In this document: positions 37,185 through 48,555 of the stretch, one piece after another
Numbering within the stretch: position 1 is the first letter of the stretch
Layout: every line of letters starts with the position of its first letter
Origin: Paraspadella gotoi
Lineage: Eukaryota > Chaetognatha
Reading direction: 5' to 3'
Assembly: GCA_051294375.1 (NCBI GenBank)
Contig: CM119268.1
Location: 15,563,103-15,627,102 of the forward strand
DNA: 64,000 nucleotides
The notes under the pieces: generated by a model
Databases searched by the model: none
The model's input: the letters and a program-made list of their open reading frames with translations, nothing else
Told to the model about the DNA's origin: nothing
Made by a program: the position numbers and the translations under genes

Positions 37185-40100
37185 ATGAACGTAATGAACG
37201 GACTGGACGACGTCAACCCCTTTGCAGACCCGGCCGTATTGCAAGCGTCGGGGGGACAGCGATACTCATCAAACGACGGTGAGAGGTTTTTGGCATTTTT
37301 CAACTTGATGCAATGCGATTGACGTGATAAGCGTTTCTTTCATTTTCGATCGTTGTTTGATTTGATATGACATGATCGGCTTTTTTCGAAGTCGAATTCT
37401 TATTTCGAGTTCGTTTTAAGAAAAAATAGTTTAGATTACTATTAGTATTATGAATGGGATTTTACAGATATATTATTAATAAAAAAATATTAAATAAATA
37501 TTAATTAAATAAATATTAAATAAATAAATAAATTAAAAGTAATTGCTCAGCTCCTTTCCCTCGGCTTTTCCGCAGGTGCTCCATCGGCCTTGGATGATTA
37601 CAACCCATTCGATCACACTATGGGTGAGTTACGAACTATACACTCATAATTAGGTCGAATTTCGATATCTATCTCTCTTTTATTATTTTTCAAGGTCCAG
37701 CCGCGACGCTTCCGTCCAGCGGATCGCTCGGCGCGGCGCGCCCACTTCCTGGCGACGTTGGTGGCGGCGTCTTCGGTGGTTCCACTGGGGCGTTGCCCAG
37801 CGGGAACGGAATGACTTCGGGAATGGGCAGCGGGAGGGGCTACGGGTCATTCACCAACATCAACACCGCTTCCACTTCTTCGCCTTCCGCGCAGGTTCGT
37901 TATTTGCTTTTTGATTTTAATAACTTTTTTTTTTCATCCTCTACTTTCATTTGCCACGCCCATAACGTCTTTCTATTCATTCTTCACTGAAATTCACAAT
38001 TTCAACAACACCTCTTTCACGCAGACCCCGCCCCCTTATTCCGCCTCCGGCGCCAGTTACGTCGGAGCCGGCGCCACCACAGACGACCTCAAGAGGCGAC
38101 AGGCGGAACTGGACCAAAAGGCTAACGAGCTGCAGCGGAGAGAAGAAGAGCTGCAGCGGCAGCAGCTGCTGCAAACTCAAGCGGGAAGAAGGTTAAAAAA
38201 ATAAGAGATCAAATCTTTTTATCAATTTAAAAGTAGCCTGTACTTGTTATTTTATTTATAGTGTAAAATATGTATATGTTGTACTCGCGTTGGCGCTTCT
38301 TTTCTTCCAGAGAGGAAAACTGGCCCCCCTTGCCCTCATGGTCGCCGATGAAGCCATGCTTCTACCAGGACATCGGCGTCGAGATTCCCGTCGAGTTCCA
38401 ACGGATCGTGACGATGGCCTACAGACTCTGGATGTATCACGTCCTCGTTCTTCTACTCAACTTTTTCGGTTAGTAGGGAGGAGGGAAGTAGCTTCACGGC
38501 ATAATTTCAAAATTAGGTCTTAAAATTCCTCGCGACCGTATAACAAAATGACCAACTGGGTTCAAAGTTTCAAACCCGAGGCAGCGAAACCGTCTTCACC
38601 ACAAATCTCAGATTTTATCCCGTGATCAACTTTTTCCCTCACTTCGGAAACATAATAAACAAATCGAATAGATTTTAACCTAATTTAAAAATCAAACGAT
38701 TGACCAAAAACAAAAATAATCCCACGACCCTAACCCCCTCTTCCCCCACATCCTTGTCCTTCTCAAGCTTCCCTCGCCTACTTCGTCGGCGACGGCTACG
38801 ACGGTAGCGGAGTCTTCGGCCTCTCGGTCCTCTTCCTCATCCTCTTCACTCCCTGCTCTTTTGTCTGCTGGTTTCGCCCTCTTTATAAGGTTGGCCCTTA
38901 CCCCCTCCAAAAGCCGAAACGTACCTTTTTTTTATTTGTCATAACGTTTCTACCCCAAGGCCTTTCGGACGGACTCTTCGATCAATTTCATGATCTTCTT
39001 CTTCGTTTTTGGCGTTCAAGCGGTGGCGTCTTGCCTGCAAACGATCGGTAGGCCTTGTAACATTATAAATGTTATGGAGCTCAATCATGCGGTTTGCTTA
39101 GTTTATTTAAATTTCGTGTTATTTTGATACTTCCGCGGTTTTTTTTTTCTGTCACGTGATCATTAATTTTTATTGCATACTGTCTTTCCTCCACTCCTTG
39201 ACATTAAATTATGATTATTAAGAAATTTCTATTATTTTTCAATTAGGCCTCGATTATTTCGGGACGGTCGGATTTATTAATTCGATTCGAATGCTTAGCG
39301 GAGGCAACATTGGTTCAGGTATTCTACAGCATTTTTATTTTAAGACACGGTAACCCCAACAATCTCCTGCTTTTCCCCTTCTCCACCCCTACCTCTAGGG
39401 GTGGTGATGATCCTTGTCGCCATCTGCTTCGCCGTCCAAGCGACCGGGGACGTAATCCTCTTCATTCGCGTCCACCGCCTCTATAGAACCAACTCTACCG
39501 CCTCCGTGCAGAAGGTGGGAATGCCTAGGACTCTTTGGAGACTGTAGCGTGTAGAATGTTGACGCGACGTCATAGAAAGTCGACATAGTGTGGCATGCAA
39601 TGAATTTGGGGCTCAAATGATTGCTGAGAATTTATTCGGTCTTTGTATACCAGATAAAAAAAAATGAAACTTTGCAGAATTAATAATTTATTCATGATGA
39701 AATAGCACAGAAATTAGAAGACTTTTGTCTTCCTGTAAGGTGCAAACATGAAATGAAAAAAAAATTGTGTCTATTAGGTTCACATAAGTTGGTTCACAGA
39801 ATTCTCTTCCCTCTCACTATTTTTGATCATATAAGTTTCTTCTTCTAAATTTCTATTGTCAGTTGGAAACTTCTGCCCCTTGTGGTGAAACTTTTTGTAG
39901 TAGAAAAATTAGCAATAATGTTGTCCCATATTGGATCAAGGCTTCCAGCATTTCTATTTATGACTTTATTATTTTTAAACTTTCTAAACATAATCTTCTC
40001 ATAAGTGAACAAAAATCTCTAAACATAATTTTATACTACCCCTCAGGGGGCAGAAGTAGTCAAGCCTTAAGACAAAGACGAAACAGGTTTCCAACTGACA

Positions 40101-40680
40101 ATAATTTTTTTTTCATTTCATGTTTGCACCTTAGAGGAAGGCAGAAGTCTTCGAAGTACTGTACTATTTCATCATGAATAAATTATTAATTCTACTAAGT
40201 TTCAATTTTTTTCTTCTGGTATGCAAAGACCAAATAAATTCTCAGCTATCATTTGAATCTAATCCTGCCAAAAACCTGACTCTGAAAATCTATTTAAATT
40301 TGGGGCTATTAACTTAATGGTTTAGTCTGTTGGCTTATACACGGATGAAAAGCAGAATGTTAACAAAATGACAGATTTGTTGAAAAAAAAATATGATAAA
40401 GCATAGTGTTGACATCGAAGGCAAGGTAAAATCTTGACGAAAAATGAATGTGTCGATTGCAGAGATTGTCCGATGATTTTTGTAGTAGAGCAGAAATGAA
40501 TATTGAAGAGGCCTAACTGCTCAAAGTAATAACAAAAAAACTGTGATAAATAATAAAACGTATTCTTTTTATACGTAGGCAAAAGAAGAATTCGCCGCTG
40601 AAGTAATGAAGAATAAAGAGGCGCAGAACTTCGCCGCCAACGCGGCCATGAGCGCCGCCTCAAGCACCTTGGCGCCGTGA
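37185..40680 (+). CDS. SCAMP: Secretory carrier-associated membrane protein (SCAMP), complete, 10 exons
   Basis: SCAMPs are four-span proteins of recycling endosomes, the trans-Golgi network and secretory vesicles that act in membrane recycling and fusion-pore regulation. Exons: 37185-37278, 37576-37623, 37695-37894, 38025-38191, 38311-38468, 38768-38889, 38960-39047, 39247-39318, 39399-39514, 40579-40680; phases agree, 388 residues. The N-terminus has two NPF motifs for EH-domain partners (VNPFADP near residue 9, YNPFDHT near 40), then a glycine/serine-rich stretch, PPPYSA, and a coiled coil ([18 protein letters not shown]). NWPPLP opens the conserved core; four hydrophobic spans follow. The E-peptide region [15 protein letters not shown] between spans 2 and 3 is conserved. 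The tail is alanine-rich ([18 protein letters not shown]). Slightly longer than the roughly 340-residue vertebrate forms, from the Gly-rich insert. Intron 9 carries a foldback element. Confidence 0.96.
39600..40265. mobile_element. Foldback element in SCAMP intron 9
   Basis: Arms about 39600-39770 and 40090-40260 are inverted copies, including CTGAGAATTTATTCGGTCTT against its complement, TTAATAATTTATTCATGATG and CATGAAATGAAAAAAAAATT. Shorter inner pairs (CAGTTGGAAAC) extend the palindrome. No open frame and no clear target duplication. Confidence 0.75.
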
Positions 40681-42110
40681 TGGCGTGGCCAACAACGAAA
40701 CATCAATGCGGCTTTCATTTCTGACTGTTGGTAGCGCAGAGGCGTCACCAGTGGCGAAAAAGTAAATTCTCGGGTAGTCAGTTAAACACGCGTCTTCGCA
40801 ACTGTCGATGCTGTTGCTCTTTTTTATTTATTTTCCGTTGCGTTGTCTTCAAGACAGATTCATTACCGCAGTATTAAAAACAATTTTGAAAATGTTTCGT
40901 TGAAAAAAATTTCATTTAGTTGACGTCGTTCTTTCATATTACTCGATCCCTCCCCATGCTTTTAACGTGTTTGACCGTTTTATTTATCGGCTGAATAGAG
41001 AATTACACTATGAATGTTGTAAATTTTCGAGGTTAAGACGGCGCGTTGACTTTTTTTTTAGTGCTGACTTTTCTCCATTTGTTTGCCTACTGATATTTAT
41101 CTTAACTAATTTATTTATTTCAATTTCGGGTTTTATCCATTTATGCTCACTCAAAAATAGACGTTCTTTTACGTGATACGAGTTTGAGTTGCTATTTCCG
41201 TGGTTTACAATTTATATTAGTAATTTAGTAACTAGGTATGTATTTTTATTTCGTCAGCTAGAGAATAACTGCTAGAAGAAATATTTGAATATCAAAGCAA
41301 AGGGACAATTTCGTAAAAAGTACAATTTCATAAAAAGGTCAAGTCAATCTGTATTTTAATATCAAAGAGAAAAAAACTTTCATCACCCATAAATATATAA
41401 TAAATATAAAATAACCTAAGAAAAGAATCAAGAATCGTTGTTTCGAAGTGTTGGAGCCAACTTAAAAGTTAGATCATCCGATTCTTCGAAGTTTTCTCAG
41501 AAAACCTCCTCTCTAGTCTCGCTCGATCTCTTTCTCTCTTTTTTTTTTCTCCCCCATTTATTTTCTATTTTCCGCTCTTCTCGACTTTTGTTCGAGTCGG
41601 AGTTCGTGTTGGCACGAAAGACTCCTTTCACAATTCCCAGAATTGAAAGGATTTCCCTCTTATTGAGACCAATGGCAAATCCGGAATGATTACTCATTGT
41701 CTCGCGATCCTTGATCGGGGAACATTTCCGATAAACACTTTTTATACGTCACCACAAAAGTATAAATATTCCACCCCTCGCAGACTATATTATAATTTTA
41801 ACAAAAAAAGAAAAAGGAAGTGGTTACAAATGACTTCCATCGAAAAACGAAAAAAATATTAACCGAAAAAAAAAGGCGATGACGTCGACATTTTTTTGTC
41901 GCTCGCTTCATATAATACCTCTCAGGATTTGCCTGGATAAATAGGGGACTTTCGAACAACGGTGCAACATTTCAATAGTATTAATACGTACGTAAATAGT
42001 AAAATACGCATTTGTTTATCGCAAATCGACAGCGTATTCGACGTTCTTTCAAATAGTATGAATTGAAAAAAAAAAAGAAGTTATTTTACTTCGTCTACTC
42101 CATCGATGCC
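40681..42110. other. Spacer between SCAMP and helicase genes (both +)
   Basis: SCAMP 3' UTR, then AT-rich DNA and the helicase promoter region. No repeat or exon recognised. A short direct GACGTCGAC-type CpG patch at 41880 precedes the helicase start by about 230 bases. Confidence 0.5.
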
Positions 42111-45100
42111 ATGTCGGTCTCGAGTGATTCCACGTCGGATTCCGACTTTCGTTACTTGGATTTCGAATTGTCGATCGTGTTGCCGATTCTGAGTATCGAC
42201 GCAGACTACGTGACGGATCCTTTCAAACGGAGGGCGCCTCCGCTGCAGAAAATTCGACGAAGAGATGGAGGGTCTGGGTGTTTTGAGACGATGAGGCGCT
42301 ATCAGGTAAGGCTATGGTGGACTAAAATCCACCAACCGTTCATCAGCGGCCATTTGTGCCGGAGGCAAGTCATTCGCCTCCCAACCCAAAGGTCCGGGGT
42401 TCTAGCCCGGTGGCCGCCTAGCAGTTAAGAGGGACGGGGCGCTTAACCCACCTGTAACATGGTGTTATAGCCTGATCCGAAGCTCAGGGACTGCTTATAT
42501 TGAACGGTTCTGTCACTAACACAACAATTATAACTGTCTCTTAATTGGTGAGGCCGACACAAGTGAAACGATGTAGGAGATGCAAAAATATTAAAAGCAG
42601 CCCAAAAATTAGGACTCCATGCGGATATCTCTGCTCCACGAGACGTTCCAAGGTCTCGGCAAAAACTTTGACGAGCGCGATCAACAACACTGCAAGATTC
42701 TAATGCAGCGTATCAACGAACCTCGACGAGGAAAGCTCTACTGGACGATCAAGTGCTCCGTCGACATGAAGCAGATCGATCGCCTGAGCCGGAGCATGCC
42801 CCGCGACCGGACGGCATATTTCTTCGTCCACGACACCACCTTCGGTTTGATCCGCGGAACGTCGAAAGGCGCCGTTCTGGCTTATATATCACTCAGCTAC
42901 GCCAAGCATCGGGTCAGTTAAATTTGCTGTTACCTTAAGAGGGAGTGGGGACAAAATGTAAATGGAAGCGGGAAGTGCTCATGGGATAAAAATGAGAACT
43001 CGCGGCGCAACTTAAAAGTGAATACCGCCCCCCAAAAGCGAAGTTTATTGCCAAACGAGTAGGACAATAAACTTTTTGTGTAATTGGATTACTTGTATGC
43101 TAGTTACAAAATACATCATTATGATGGTAAAAACATCTGGGTGAAATTCGATACTGTACGTAACGCTTGATACAAAATGTAATACTGAATGAACATCGTA
43201 TTTTTTAGATTGTACAATTGAGACTCTTTCGTGCATTATGAACGTTGGAGATAAGGGGACCTATCAAGCTTAAAAGAATTTAAAACATTTTTGAGACTAC
43301 AAAAATTTGATATAGGTATATGTCGTCTCAGTACTTTAATTAATACAAATTCAATTATTATCAATATTATATATTTTATCAGGAAAAAAATTCGAATTGA
43401 TTTTAAAAATTCACCGTGATCAAGCCGGGGGACTTTTGTGGATACTTACAACGTTTCGAGTTTGAGAGTTTCGGGAATGTGGTCACTTTGAGCGACAGCT
43501 TGAGGTTAATTGAACTTTTTCTGTAAAATTCCTGGTAAGACATCCATTAATAATTGACCTAGTTTAAAAATTAGGCCGTCAAACATCTCCGTCACGTTCC
43601 CTTCGCCCCCTGCGTCGTCAACCCTTCGGAGGAAGTTGTTCGCCGTCCAATTCCGGTGCCTGCCGAGGTTGCTAGCGTCGGCGTCTTCCAATCCTTTAAT
43701 GAAACCCAAAAAGAGACTATTTATTCGGTCGTTACCATGGTGATGGACAAGGATCCGAAACCGAAACTGGCTATGGTGCAGGTAAGCGAAGGTTAGTTGT
43801 AATAAACAAACCAAAAAAAACAAAAAAAAACATCAATTGGCGGAATATGAAGAAAAAAATATCCCTCTTCAAACTTATCTCCAAGGGTCCGCCAGGTACT
43901 GGAAAGACCCACATGACCACGGGCATCCTGCAGCTGCTCGTGGCGGCCGGCATTCACAGAGAGGGCGCAATCCTCGTCTGCGCTCCTTCCAACGCCGCGG
44001 TCGACCAACTGCTTCTGAGAATCATGGACGAACCTTGGACGATGGCGTTGAGTTTGGTTCGGGTCGGAAGAGAAGAGAAGATGATGGAGGAAGTTAAGGT
44101 TGGTTTTAATATAGTTTAAGTTTAAACAATGACTTCACACAAGTTTTATAAATATTTGTTAGCGTGCACGATTACGCGGACCAGGAAAAAAGGTTTTTGG
44201 AGAACAAGATGTTGCTCGGAAAAACTACTGGTTTCAGCCGTCTTATTGACCTTCGGGTAGAGGATGGGGGCTTAAATAATCCTTGCCGCATATCCGTTTC
44301 CGCAGGAATTTCGCCCGACTGGCGAAACTCGTGGAGAAGTTCTGCAACAGATCGTCGACGCAGATATTCTATTCACGACTCTCAACAGCTCGGGCTCCTT
44401 CATAGTGAGATCGGCGAAGGAGTTGGGAAAGACCTATAGCTGCCTCATCGTGGATGAGGTGTGCCAAAGCGTCGAGCCCGACTTTCTCATCCCGATCGTC
44501 AACTACGAATTCTCTCGAGTCGTCGCCGTCGGCGATCATCTGCAGCTGCCGCCGACGGTGTTGTCGAGAGAAGCGAAGAGCCTTTATTATCAAAGGTACG
44601 ATCGATGGATCAATCAGTCGAATCAATAACTAGGTTTGCCGTCTTTTCTCCTCCTAAATAGGTCCTTCGTCGAGAGGTATCAAGACTACTTTTTCTCCCA
44701 CGGCCTCGAAGACGAGCTCATGATGCTGAACGTGCAGTACAGGATGCATCCTGCTATCTGCAGCTTTCCAAACGAGCACGTTTATGAGGGAAGGATTCAA
44801 ACGGACACCTCCGTCTTTAACCGGTAACCGGCGAGGATTTGCGCTATGTGGGCGAGGACTAATATCCGTATGGTGGACGAACTACTACAACAGTATCCTA
44901 TTAGGCTATTTGGCCCCTCGGCAGCAATAAAACGGGCTTGGAACCAGGCTTGAGGCTTTTCAAGGCCCCCAAGGCGGTTTACGGCCGTCCTCAAGTTTTT
45001 CGCAGGGTAGACAGCATTAGGGATCGATCCCGGTACCTAATGGTCATGATGGCTTTTCTTCATGAGCCACCGGTTCAAAAGTTTAAACTGAGAGAGTCAT

Positions 45101-47508
45101 GTTTTATAGCCGGGATGAACTCGGCGCCATGACGAAATGCATTGTTACGAAAATAGTTTAATGAAACATATCGTATGTACAAAATTTTACCTAGTGCATA
45201 CGGTAAAAAAGTTGACCAAATTCTGCATAAATATTTTTGAATAAACTCTTATTTATACATACATCACCAATATTCCCCACAGTTACAAAGGCTCCGTGAC
45301 CCCGTTTCCTCTCCGACCCTACGTGGTCTTTAACCTAAAGGGGACAGCCGAGGAGCGAGAGAACGAGAACGGAAAGCATCCCTTTTCCTGCTTCAATACG
45401 AGAGAGGCCGTGTTCGTGGTGCACCTTTTCATACAGATCATTCAAGCCGTGCCGGATCGGTCCATCGGGATCGTGACCCCTTATAGGGCGCAGAAGGCCA
45501 TAATCAAGGTGAGTTTCACTAAAGTTAACGAGATATTTTAGTATTAGATATAGATATTTTAGATATATAGATAGATATTTAGATAGATATATTAGATATT
45601 AGAAATAGAATAATTAAAAATTAGGATAAAGGAAAAAATTTATTTTCATTAAAGTATTTTAAAATTATATTCATGACATAAAGGTGCCCCTATAGACCTT
45701 TTCCCAGTATGTATCCCTATCAGAACATACAATTCTACTTTGTAGTCTTATCCCTATTAGTTTTTTTAAAAAATCATATATAACTTTGGTCCCCCATCAA
45801 AAAATTATCCATTCCCACCCCTTTCTGTTCAGCCTATTAGATATTATGATTTTTCATTAATGACTTTCTAACAGGAATGATGTGTGATATCTATTAGAAA
45901 ACTAGGACAGATTGTAATCTAACCTTGTGTTGTGTAGATGCTCCCTCTATTTCCAGAAGACAACACTGACTTCCCATTCCCAAAATGAGTTATTAGATGT
46001 AATGATAAGTAAAAAAATTTTAAGAAAGCAATATATATATATTTAAAGAATATAGATTAAATGGTAAATTTTTCATAAAATATAAAAATAAAAAATAGTA
46101 AAACAAGTAATTTGAAAATTTTCATATTAAAGTAAATTTGTTTTGGTTCGTGGATTGTGAGATGAACATGTGAATTAAAGGTTGCTACAGAACTTATAGG
46201 AAAAAATAATAGGAAAAAAATTAATAAAAGAAAAGAAGAAAGAAGGAGAGAAAGAAAGAAAAATGGAAAGAAACTCGGAAAAAGAAAGGGGGAAAAATTT
46301 AAGAATGAATAAAAGAATGAGAGACTGACGGTGATGAAAAAAAAAATCGCCAAAACAAGACGAAAGATAGTACAATGTACAAATACATGTACATTATACA
46401 ATGTACATGTATTTTACAATTATACAATGTACATGTATTTTGAATTTCTTCCTCCAGGCTCTCCTCAAGACTCTTCGCGTCAACGACGACGGGTTCATCG
46501 TTAAAAAAGATGGAATCTTTGGTCGCATCGATCCCAAGCGTCTATTCGACAAGAACAAGTGAGATGATGATGATGATAACGATGATCAATAATGATTATG
46601 ATGTTTTTTTTTTTTTGGATTATCTAATGCGGGCAATTAAAAAACTAAAAATAAACTCGACTCGTTCTATCGACAGAAACATCGTCTGCAAATCTTCACC
46701 GCGGCCGTCGATCGGCTCAAAACTATTAAGGGTAAAAAGAAGGGCAAACAAAAATGTTGGCTGAATGATTTCGTGACCGTCAAAACCGTCGACTCTTATC
46801 AGGTGAGAAAAAAAAAGTAAACAAAAAATCAAACAATGTCAATGATTCAATATTTTCTCTCTCTCTGTCTCTCTCTCTCTGTCTCTGTCTCAAGGGTGGC
46901 GAGAAAGACGTGGTCGTTTTCAGTTGCGTTCGCGCGTCACCCGAAGATCTCGAAAACGAAGACTTCGATATCGGATTCGTCCGCAACCGACAGAGGATGA
47001 ACGTCGCCCTCACACGGGTGAGACAAAAATATATACATTTAAGAAAAATTAAAAAAATAAAATTAAATAAATGAAAATTCACAAATGAATAAAAGTGAAA
47101 AAATGTATTTGTACATTTATTATTTTGCTTCTTTTTATTTATTTACTTTTATTTATTTAGAGAGTCTGCGTTTACATATAATCATAAACAAAAGCCATCC
47201 AATAGCATCCCATCATTTTCACTACTAGCGCCCGTGAGGCTCTCTGCGTCGTCGGCGCCTTCGACACGCTTGAGAGCGCCGATGAGAACTGGAACGCCCT
47301 CGGAGAAGACGCCCGTCAGCGCCGCAAGTTCGTGGACGGAGTTGGTAGAGTGGCGGAGACGATAGAGGGCATGAAGGAGGAGGTGGTGGAACGGATTAAA
47401 GCGGCGGTGAGAAAGGAGGGAGAGTTGATTGTGAAATGCGACGACGATGATGATGAAGACGACGACGACGTTGAAGATGATGATGATGATGATGACTATA
47501 GCGATTAG
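42111..47508 (+). CDS. SF1B superfamily helicase of the Sen1/senataxin-UPF1 type, 12 exons, with two splice-phase breaks
   Basis: These ATP-driven helicases unwind RNA/DNA or RNA duplexes in transcription termination and RNA decay. Exons: 42111-42305, 42613-42912, 43575-43781, 43886-44098, 44185-44256, 44306-44595, 44662-44823, 45283-45508, 46458-46558, 46677-46802, 46895-47017, about 47229/47230-47508; about 764 codons. Motifs in order: FNETQKETI (Q-motif region), GPPGTGKTHMT (Walker A), ILVCAPSNAAVDQLLLR (Ia), ILFTTLNSSGS (Ic), LIVDEVCQSVEPD (II), VVAVGDHLQLPPTV (III), LNVQYRMHPAI (IV), IGIVTPYRAQ (V-side), VKTVDSYQGGEKDVVVFSCVRA (Va/V), RMNVALTRA (VI). The C-terminus is a poly-Asp/Glu tail. 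The phase does not join at 46558/46677 nor at 47017/47229, each by one base. A Walker B of DEVCQ instead of DEAxQ is unusual. No long N-terminal domain, unlike senataxin. Start ATG chosen as the first in-frame one; its upstream frame soon ends. Confidence 0.85.
42346..42520 (+). repeat. tRNA-derived SINE (or tRNA-like sequence) in helicase intron 1
   Basis: Positions 42346-42417 form a 72-nt tRNA-like unit: 7-bp acceptor stem GCGGCCA (42346-42352) with TGGCCGC (42411-42417), and a T arm CCGGG-GTTCTAG-CCCGG containing a B-box-like GGTTCTAGCCC. The D arm is imperfect (TGCC/GGCA) and the anticodon stem poor, so it is unlikely to be a working tRNA. The sequence after it to about 42520 has no tRNA CCA/terminator context, consistent with a SINE body. 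Confidence 0.5.
44830..45130 (-). repeat. Possible second tRNA-like SINE in helicase intron
   Basis: On the minus strand, GGTGGCTCATG (A-box-like) is followed about 45 bases later by CCGGGATCGATCCC (B-box-like, around 45020). The stretch is GC-richer than the intron around it. Boundaries are uncertain, and no relation in sequence to the unit at 42346 was seen. Confidence 0.3.
45635..46120. repeat. Dispersed repeat copy 2, in helicase intron
   Basis: Same-strand relative of 9795-10275. Many substitutions and small indels separate the copies. Followed at about 46375-46440 by short palindromic TACATGTA/TGTACA units. Confidence 0.75.
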
Positions 47509-48555
47509 TTGTTATTTACTGTTTACTTACGTAGTTCTAAGGACTAAAAAAGTTAACGCTTTTTATTGTTCCATGATATTCCAGTTGTTTCATGATGTTA
47601 TTCATGATGTTCCGCAATGTGAACCCAAGTCGGCTTTCATTTATTTTTTTGATTTTTAAATGATATAAAGCGTTTATAGTTTAGTGAATAAAAAATATTT
47701 TTATTGTGTACAGTGTACGCATTAGATTAGAATGATTTTTTTTGATAGTAACAATGATTTTTTTTAGTTTTGACTAATTCCGTAATAAATTGTTGACACT
47801 TGTCTTCTTAACTGCCGTTGATGCCTTTGTTTTTATTATAATTACTGATGTTTAACCGATTAGTTTTTTTTTTCTTTTGGGTTTAAAGCGATAGCTCTAT
47901 ACAATTCACCACTCACCAGCAATTAATTTCTTATTCTCGAACTTTTGGTTTCAAGATGTCAATTAAATAGCGAACTAATTTAATTGCTAAAGAACAAAAA
48001 CACTTATTCAGCGTTTAATACTCGTATGATTATTTTCTTTTCCTTATTAACATTTTTTAAGCTTATATTTCTAAACTTATATAAGTTTATATTACTTATA
48101 TAGTTATGTCCACTAACCGACAGAAAAAGAAAAAAGATAAAAGCATAAATATAACAAGGTAAATCAACCAAAGTAAGAATACTAAAGTATATTTAAAAAC
48201 CTAAAATTCATGTACAAAAAAATAAAACGCGTAATTAACTTGAAAACTTATTTTTAGTTAAAAAATTAAAAAAACATACCAACAAAAATCTCAACCCACA
48301 AACATTTTAATTCGCAACTAAAAATAAATTTTTTTCGTGAAATATGTACGTAACAAAAATCTTAACACAATTCTCAATAACAGTAACTACGAAAAACTTA
48401 ACAATGATTTTTTATGCTATAATTTTGATTTTCCGAATAAAATATTCCGATGCTATATTTTTTAACTGCCTTGTCATTCGTCAAACGGTATGAAAGGCAA
48501 TTTGAAAATTTTTAAGTAAAATTTCTCATGGACAATCGGATGGTAAGCAGTCCAA
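47509..48555. other. Convergent 3' flanks of helicase and laminin alpha
   Basis: About 1 kb of AT-rich DNA that must hold both 3' UTRs. No exon, RNA gene or repeat family recognised apart from simple A/T runs. Confidence 0.6.
47687..47692 (+). terminator. Putative helicase poly(A) signal
   Basis: AATAAA about 180 bases after the helicase stop, followed by a T-rich stretch. Best candidate in the 3' flank. Confidence 0.5.

Noticed and set aside
44165-44184. Starting the helicase exon 5 at the first AG (44161)
   Set aside because: That start gives the wrong phase and an early stop. The acceptor at 44183-44184 gives EKRFLENKML in phase with both neighbours.
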